The translations under genes and the position numbers were made by a program. Source: Protula sp. h YS-2021 (taxonomy: Eukaryota; Annelida; Polychaeta; Sabellida; Serpulidae). From it: a DNA stretch of 64,000 nt. The notes beneath the pieces were generated by a model. It did no database searches, had not been told where the DNA came from, and was given only the letters and a program-made list of their open reading frames with translations. This document shows positions 59,976-64,000 of the stretch, one piece after another. The stretch covers positions 110,908,219 through 110,972,218 of the forward strand of contig OX457024.1 of assembly GCA_949752745.1 (NCBI GenBank), written 5' to 3'. Position 1 is the stretch's first letter. Every line of letters begins with the position of its first letter.

Positions 59976-60575
59976 GATACTTTGTTACATGGCTTAATTG
60001 GTGTTTTGATCACAAGTACCTGCAATATCTATGGATTTATGAGTGACAGTTTACATTTCAAAATTATGTAAGAGCCTAATGATCAAGGAAACTCTGGCTT
60101 TTTATAAATTTATAAACATAGCATAATGAAATTGTCTTCTCAATTGTAAATCTCACTGCTAAATAACAAAATTGATATAATTTAGATTGCAGTAATTAAT
60201 TTAGTCATTCATTAAATGTTTTAGTACTTTTCAATAGGAGTTGAAATGACTAACATATTTAAACTTACCTTTGCTATAACATGTAAAATCATTGGTCTGG
60301 ATTTCCCTGATATCAGTGACATATTCCAGTAGCACACATTTTATACCATTTCCATAATGCATAACATTGAAAGCAATACAATCCCCCAAATTAGAGCATT
60401 GCATAGAGCACCTCAATCGTGAGACCACAAAATAGAAGTTTAAAACACCACCATCACAAACTCCAGCGATGTTTTTATATGTGTTATATCTATTACTATT
60501 TTCTGCTAAACCAAATTGCAATTGCAGGAAGACAATATGAGCGAAGAATAATAAACATTTGTATTTTGGAAACAT
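57689..60575 (-). CDS. Gene D: secreted PAN + F-type lectin protein, 246 aa
   Basis: Exons: E1 60575-60269, E2 59719-59588, E3 58830-58741, E4 58481-58337, E5 57755-57689 (TAG); 307+132+90+145+67 = 741 nt, all in phase. E1 gives a signal peptide (cleavage likely after FGLA) and a PAN-like domain with exactly six cysteines. The lectin domain keeps AVDGNADSEY, WWTVDF, vicinal Cys175-176 and a terminal LCEVMVYT. The fucose triad is His145, Arg172, then Tyr179 where Arg/Lys is expected (a Lys is shifted to 178). E2 ends in A, not G, before GTAAGT, changing the split codon from Gly to Arg147. A deletion next to E5 leaves a poor pyrimidine tract before its TTGGAG acceptor. Intron 1 holds a long AT microsatellite. 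Confidence 0.85.
58860..59400. repeat. Intron 2 minisatellite of gene D
   Basis: Same ACTTTGTGTAGAC-type repeat; nearly collinear with the copy in gene C. Confidence 0.8.
59849..59980. repeat. AT microsatellite in intron 1 of gene D
   Basis: Two AT runs (59849-59920, 59929-59972), each followed by AATAGATAC, so the run and its border were duplicated together. Genes A and C have only 14-16 bp of AT at this place. The open frames across it are artefacts. Confidence 0.95.
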
Positions 60576-60579
60576 ATTT

Positions 60580-61544
60580 CTTTTTGCAGTAAATTTTATA
60601 TTTATTTTATTCCTATACAGTGGAGTCAGTGTAACTATCTGCGATGGTTCTCTTTGCTTGGCGTAATACTATTGCTACAGCAGTACATTTGCTAAACAAA
60701 ACTAATTTCTACACTTTTACTTGTGGAGGTCAGTTTTCCGTTCATTAACCTAGCACTAAGCTTTTCCACTCTCGTTATAACTTTAGCACACGCTTTCCTT
60801 TGTGACAAGTAAAATCACTGGATTATTTATTATTTTTCCCTGATGTCACTGGCATATTTTAACAGGGTAAATTTGATGTTATTCAAATAATTCATGACAT
60901 TTGATTAGTTTCTGAAAGCATATGAACGTGTTTGAAATGTTTGAATAAAATAAAGGCTTCAATAATAAATACCGTTTCTAAGGTTGAAGTATTCCATTCA
61001 ATGTAGCAAAACAATAGATACTGTTCCATACAGGACGGAATTGTGTTCCAGTAAAGTACACTTTTCTGTGTCTTAAGAGGCCAACATGTTCACAAATTGG
61101 AATATCCAAATTGTGTGTGATCATAGAGATAGATCACCGTCCTGGGTGCTTTGTACTGGATTCGGACACATTTGGAAGGCCTGTGAAAGAACCGGATAAT
61201 AATGAGTTCATGAGCCTTCTACAGGCCAATCCAATAGAAAGCACATCAGTCCCATTGCTTATTGCTATTATAATACAAATACATATAATCATGTCTGAGA
61301 TAGCCAAATTGAACAGAATTATATTTCTTGTACCTCTGACATACTCCTCTGTTCTCTAAGGCCACTTTTATGCCACTTGGCAAATTTCCTCGCACGAAAC
61401 AAAGAGTTTCGTCAAAAAATCTTTATCTGCTTTACGCTTACCTATAGCTTGACAGCAAAGTGATGCTAGTGAAGTTTTGGGGCAATTTCTGGTGTTACTA
61501 AATCCAAAATTTGCTTTAATTTTGACAGAATTTGTTTTTTTTTT

Positions 61545-61575
<31 letters not shown>

Positions 61576-63530
61576 TTTTTTTGTTTTTTTTTTTTTTGAG
61601 ATTTCATCTTGGGTGATCACGACAGTTTCCGTTAAGCAAGCGGCTGATGAGGCAAATATCTCATCCGTCGATGTTTCTGCAGCTTTTCAATATAATTATT
61701 TTATTTATATTTTCTATAATAATGTTCCGAATTGGCGCTCAGAGTTAAAGGATACTATTTCCTATATCAGAGAAAACGAGCTGAGACCTCACTTAAATCA
61801 TATAACAATTGTGACGTCATTAGTAATACAACCGTATCGAACGTCCCATGATACATTCTAGTAAAGATCACGCCAATTCAATCAAATTGATGTGCTACTG
61901 TTCGCCCTGTTTCTTGAACAACCTTGTTTTCACAGCATTGAATATTCATATTTCGTTTGATTCCTCGCCAGATGTCACTTGAAATCTATTTGAAATCTGT
62001 AGACTGTGGTATTCCGTCGTGTAAGCTTTGATCGATACGAGGCATTAAACCAACGTCAGCAGTAATGCCTAACACCATTGATTTGCAGCGTAACACTTTG
62101 CTGATTCCTATGATGTCATCGCTCTGGATAAGTGACAAGATTTAATAGTGCGTAATGCAATCATTGTCGTTATCACCATGTTTCCTCTACACTATTCTGA
62201 TATATCTGTTGTGTATGTCATGATTTTAATTTAGAAAAAGCAAAATATTTTTAAATACTATCAAACCACGATGGTAAAATGTGCCCAACTGACTGATCGA
62301 AATTTTTAACGATTTAGGCCACATGGCTATGTTTCTATAACAACGGAGCTTTAGTTATAAGTTAGAATATTGATACCTATTTTTAATTGTCTGTGTCTTG
62401 TATTCTGTGTTATTCCTTTGATAGGAATATCAATAAAAAGTCGCCCTGTGATAAATTTTTCTAGAGTTTTCGACTGTATCGTAAAAACCAAAAATTAACA
62501 TTTTTCGGAAGATTTTGTAGGCGCATGTATCTTATTTATTATGGCAATTGGCACCAACACAACAGTTACGAGTTCTCAGCATCAGTGTTAGCTGAAACCA
62601 TCAACCTCATTCTTTTGGCCTTCTCGATGCCAGAAAATATTAAAGTGGAAAAAGTAACATTAGAACTATGGCCGCAGAGAAAATACTGCTGTATGGCGGC
62701 CTCATCAGTGTATGACGTGCCAACAACAATTTTATTGAAGCAGCGTCAGCAGGATCAATTCCAGGTCCCCTGCTAGTCATCGACCACGGTACAGTAATGT
62801 GTGAAGTGTGCGAAGGCTGCAGCGTAACAGTTGTCTGTAAACCGCCTCAAGACTATAACGGTAAAGAGTAAAGTGTAATGTGTAAAGCATGCCTAGATAA
62901 ACTGTGTTTCCCAGATAAACAATTATTCTTAAGGCTAATACTGTTTTGACCTTTTACGTACAAACTAGTTACCATGCGTAGTCATTTATTTTTAAACGAT
63001 CCCTAAACGCGGAATGATAATTTTGAAATAATATCCCCCTTTTCAACCTAGCGTTGAATGTGATTCCGAGGTACACCACCACCCCGCTCTATTTTGTGAG
63101 AAAGTACTGAATAAAAATTACCCTGCCTTTTCAAAACCGAAATTGGCACTCTGGTGCTCCCAGGGGTTTTGACATGTATTTATTTTGAACCTGCTATGAA
63201 TTCGACAGGCTGACCTCTTTTGATTTTGACATATTTTAATGCATTGCTTTATTATGTTACAAATATCAAAGTTGTTTTCTGTTTATGGTACAATAAGTAT
63301 AAATGTATAGTCTGTAAGGCTAAGTGTAACCCATAAGCATAAACTTTTCACTTTTAACCACCTTTGTAATAATATCTAGCAAAGGAATAAAATATGGAAA
63401 TTATTCTTTAAATTCTTTCTTTAATTATTATTATTCTTTAATTCTTTAAATTGAATTCCTGTGTATACAGATAGCTGTATAAAGCTCTTTATACACGTAT
63501 TATACTTCTCATTGATTTAACTTTTTATTA
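60580..63530. repeat. 5' flank and spacer of gene D (array copy)
   Basis: Single TATAAAA box about 25 nt before the ATG (60595-60601, minus strand). 61030-61500 and 61600-63370 match the C flank closely. Contains a T-rich run (61531-61597) and a short Cys-codon repeat (about 62795-62875). The frames at 61111-61359 and 62525-62776 are not preserved in C, so no gene is called. Confidence 0.6.
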
Positions 63531-63785
63531 ATTTTTTATTATCGCTATTTTTATTTGTCGCTAATTTTTAACTTATGGCTGTGTTATGTTTAACGCTGCT
63601 TTTATTTATCGTTTTCTTTACTTATAGTTATATTTTTTTACTTATCGCTGCTTTTAATGCTGTGATGTGTTACAACAATCTTCTAGTAAGATATGATTCA
63701 TGCACAAAAGTAATTAAAAGACAGATATTTCAGGGGCTCTGTAATTTACTACTATGGAGTGGCATGGACGAGTAAATTTGTCTTG

Positions 63786-63941
63786 CTACAAATACACCAT
63801 CACTTCATGTCGAATGAGGTGTGTTTTGAAGCTGAATGTTCAGATATCTGCAACAATAATTGCAAAGCGGCTTTTCTGTTGACAGATTTGGATTTCCATA
63901 TTCCACACTTACATAAATGATAACAATGTTCAGTCGTTCGG
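63786..63941 (-). pseudogene. Lectin relic D' (series II): fused E4 and E5 remnants
   Basis: 63847-63786 is exon 5 (YLNIQLQN start) with a net 5-bp loss that breaks the frame. After only 13 bp instead of a full intron comes a piece of exon 4 (about 63861-63941, acceptor AAAG at its high end). The intron and part of E4 were deleted. Upstream exons may lie beyond the window. Confidence 0.7.
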
Positions 63942-64000
63942 CTTTAAATAGACAAAAATAACCAAAACAATCAGTGATTCGGGATAAACGAGGGCTTATG

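Noticed and set aside
59592..60071. 159-codon frame across exon 2 and intron 1 of gene D, with a long Ile-Tyr run
   Set aside because: Antisense to exon 2 and driven by the AT microsatellite.
61368..61607. Lys-rich frame on minus and Phe-rich frame on plus
   Set aside because: Translation of the T-rich run at 61531-61597.

Overview
This is eukaryotic, AT-rich, intron-bearing and transposon-littered DNA. There are no operons, no ribosome binding sites and no bacterial gene order. Gene content (PAN and F-type lectin domains), the BEL/Pao, Tc1, Tigger and tyrosine-recombinase relics, and the many minisatellites suit a marine invertebrate. A mollusc, possibly a bivalve, is the best guess; the sequence alone does not prove it.

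The main content is a tandem array of small secreted-lectin genes, all on the minus strand. It is hard to see because each gene is cut into five short exons. I assembled exons by matching copies with each other, by splice sites and by phase. Three genes are complete: A (13552-17742, 245 aa), C (42255-46724, 243 aa) and D (57689-60575, 246 aa). Each encodes a signal peptide and a six-cysteine PAN/apple-like domain in exon 1. Exons 2-5 encode an F-type lectin (fucolectin/FTP) domain ending in the family's LCEV-type strand. Locus B (33084-35966) is the same gene, broken. A second, more decayed series lies between them: relics at 8973-9066, 25987-30040, 50267-51060 and 63786-63941.

Layout. 1-360 is a 51-bp minisatellite. 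0.95-3.3 kb holds an internally duplicated, decayed unknown coding region. 3.6-8.2 kb is a dead BEL/Pao retrotransposon. From 9 kb to the end the window is built from about four copies of one large unit: 3' flank, lectin gene (series I), 5' flank, spacer, lectin relic (series II), Tc1 relic. Later insertions and deletions interrupt the copies. Unique stretches lie at 19.4-23.3, 37.5-40.4 and 53.2-56.0 kb.

Because the copies are paralogous, several insertions can be seen as filled versus empty sites. These are a CCCAGCAAAC-ended MITE in intron 1 of A, a Tigger remnant downstream of A, a foldback element with 140-bp inverted repeats just downstream of C, and a tyrosine-recombinase retroelement fragment in intron 4 of C. 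The intact genes also differ where it should matter. Only A keeps the full His/Arg/Arg fucose-binding triad; C and D have replaced the last residue. C carries a five-fold 54-bp promoter-proximal repeat with TATA-like boxes. The likely biology is glycan recognition by secreted lectins whose ligand sites and promoters are diverging after duplication. Expression and binding are inferred, not seen.
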